DNA of 33,328 nucleotides from an uncultured Prevotellaceae bacterium (GTDB taxonomy: Bacteria; Bacteroidota; Bacteroidia; Bacteroidales; Muribaculaceae). Where the stretch lies: contig CALAVD010000368.1 of the NCBI GenBank assembly GCA_937892085.1, forward strand, positions 1-33,328, given 5' to 3'. Positions 32,601-33,328 of this stretch are shown here, piece after piece. The position numbers and the translations under genes are program-made. The notes below the pieces were generated by a model, which saw nothing but the letters and a program-made list of their open reading frames with translations, searched no databases and had not been told where the DNA came from. Position 1 is the first letter of the stretch. Every line of letters starts with the position of its first letter.

Positions 32601-33326
32601 ATGGTACATTGCTTAGTTATTGACGATGAGCCCCTTGCCTTGCAGCAAATGGAGAGTTACATCAAGAAGATTCCTTATCTTGAACTCGTAGCATGCTGCC
32701 AGAGTGCTATAGAGGCAAGAGAGATAATCAATAATGAGAAGATTGATGCCATCTTTTGCGACATCAACCTGCCCGAACTCAATGGCTTGGACTTCGTGAA
32801 ATCTCTCGAGAACCCGCCTATGGTAGTGTTTACCACTGCCTATAGCGAGTATGCTGTGGAGGGGTTTCACCTCAATGCCATCGACTACTTGCTCAAGCCC
32901 TTCGGGTTTGAAGAACTCAAGCGTGCGAGCGACAAAATCAAGAAGCACTATGACGCGATACGCACCTTGCAGGAGGTGAGCCAAATCGACGAAGACGACG
33001 CCATCTTCCTCAAGACCGAATACAAGATTGTGCGCATCAACATCAGCCACATCCGCTATGTGGAGGCGATGAGCGAGTATCTGCGCATCTATCTAATGGA
33101 TTACTCTCGACCCATTATCGTGCTCATGAGCATGAAGAAGATGGAGGAGCGCCTACCTAACCACAGCTTCATGCGTGTTCACCGTTCCTACATCGTCAAC
33201 CTGAAGATGATCAGAGAGATAAGCAAGAACCGCATCTCAATTGGCGACGAAATCGACGTGCCCATTGGCGACAGCTACCGCGAGCAGTTCAACGCCTACA
33301 TCAACAGCAAGTTCCTCACGAAATAG
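32601..33326 (+). CDS. LytTR-family response regulator
   Basis: 241 aa transcription factor. Receiver domain (1-115): acidic pocket Asp8/Asp9, phospho-acceptor Asp54 (FCDINLP), Thr79 and Lys99 (LLKP). LytTR DNA-binding domain (about 135-241) includes the family hallmark SFMRVHRSYIVNL (189-201) and the terminal Y-R-E-x-F. It follows the kinase gene by 16 bp, making a standard LytS/LytR-type two-component operon. Complete: the stop codon is at 33324-33326, two bases before the window ends. Target genes are not indicated. Confidence 0.95.
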   Translation: MVHCLVIDDEPLALQQMESYIKKIPYLELVACCQSAIEAREIINNEKIDAIFCDINLPELNGLDFVKSLENPPMVVFTTAYSEYAVEGFHLNAIDYLLKPFGFEELKRASDKIKKHYDAIRTLQEVSQIDEDDAIFLKTEYKIVRINISHIRYVEAMSEYLRIYLMDYSRPIIVLMSMKKMEERLPNHSFMRVHRSYIVNLKMIREISKNRISIGDEIDVPIGDSYREQFNAYINSKFLTK

Positions 33327-33328
33327 GG

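Noticed and set aside
1..33328. tRNA or rRNA genes
   Set aside because: I looked for tRNA-like cloverleaf ends and conserved rRNA segments in the intergenic regions and saw none.

Overview
The window looks like chromosomal DNA of a gut-type Bacteroidales bacterium (Prevotellaceae or Muribaculaceae-like; the family-level guess is inference). Several promoters fit the Bacteroidetes TTG-N19-21-TAnnTTTG pattern, Shine-Dalgarno sequences are mostly absent, and one secreted protein ends in a type IX secretion-like tail. It also carries a Bacteroidetes-style LeuRS with extra insertions and a LytS/LytTR two-component pair.

Layout. 1-4923 (+): leuS, an acyltransferase-3 membrane protein and rdgB. 4920-16925 (-): a six-gene block, in transcription order: SrfB-like actin/HSP70-fold ATPase, SrfC-like P-loop GTPase, membrane-anchored subtilisin-like protease with InlB-type repeats, a second P-loop GTPase with N-terminal helical repeats, and two single-pass membrane proteins. 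16926-17528: a 600-bp divergent intergenic region. 17529-22834 (+): two large secreted proteins, one a multi-domain adhesin ending in a dockerin-like module, the other internally duplicated with a T9SS-like C-terminus. 23018-24460 (+): an AAA ATPase with a DUF234/PD-(D/E)XK-like tail under a palindromic operator-like site. 24546-29179 (-): polA, deoC and a MazG-like pyrophosphohydrolase, separated by repeat elements. 29359-31108 (-): pyrH and a TPR membrane protein. 31403-33326 (+): a LytS-type histidine kinase and LytTR response regulator.

The most interesting unit is the six-gene block at 4920-16925. SrfB and SrfC are known only as a paired 'virulence factor' family of unclear biochemistry. 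Here they sit with a transmembrane S8 protease, a second GTPase and two bitopic membrane proteins. The predicted topologies (positive charges on the N-terminal side of each single membrane segment) place three NTPases in the cytosol and a protease plus a DUF2135-like beta domain in the periplasm. I infer an NTP-driven, envelope-spanning protease apparatus; its role (defence, envelope stress, export or competition) cannot be read from sequence.

Non-coding DNA is rich in repeats: heptanucleotide (TTAAGTG-like) arrays directly 5' of several minus-strand start codons, a ~175-bp hairpin element with terminal inverted repeats (part of a second copy lies at the window's left edge), an opposed 24-bp/29-bp repeat field 5' of polA, and a small duplicated piece of polA just beyond its stop codon.
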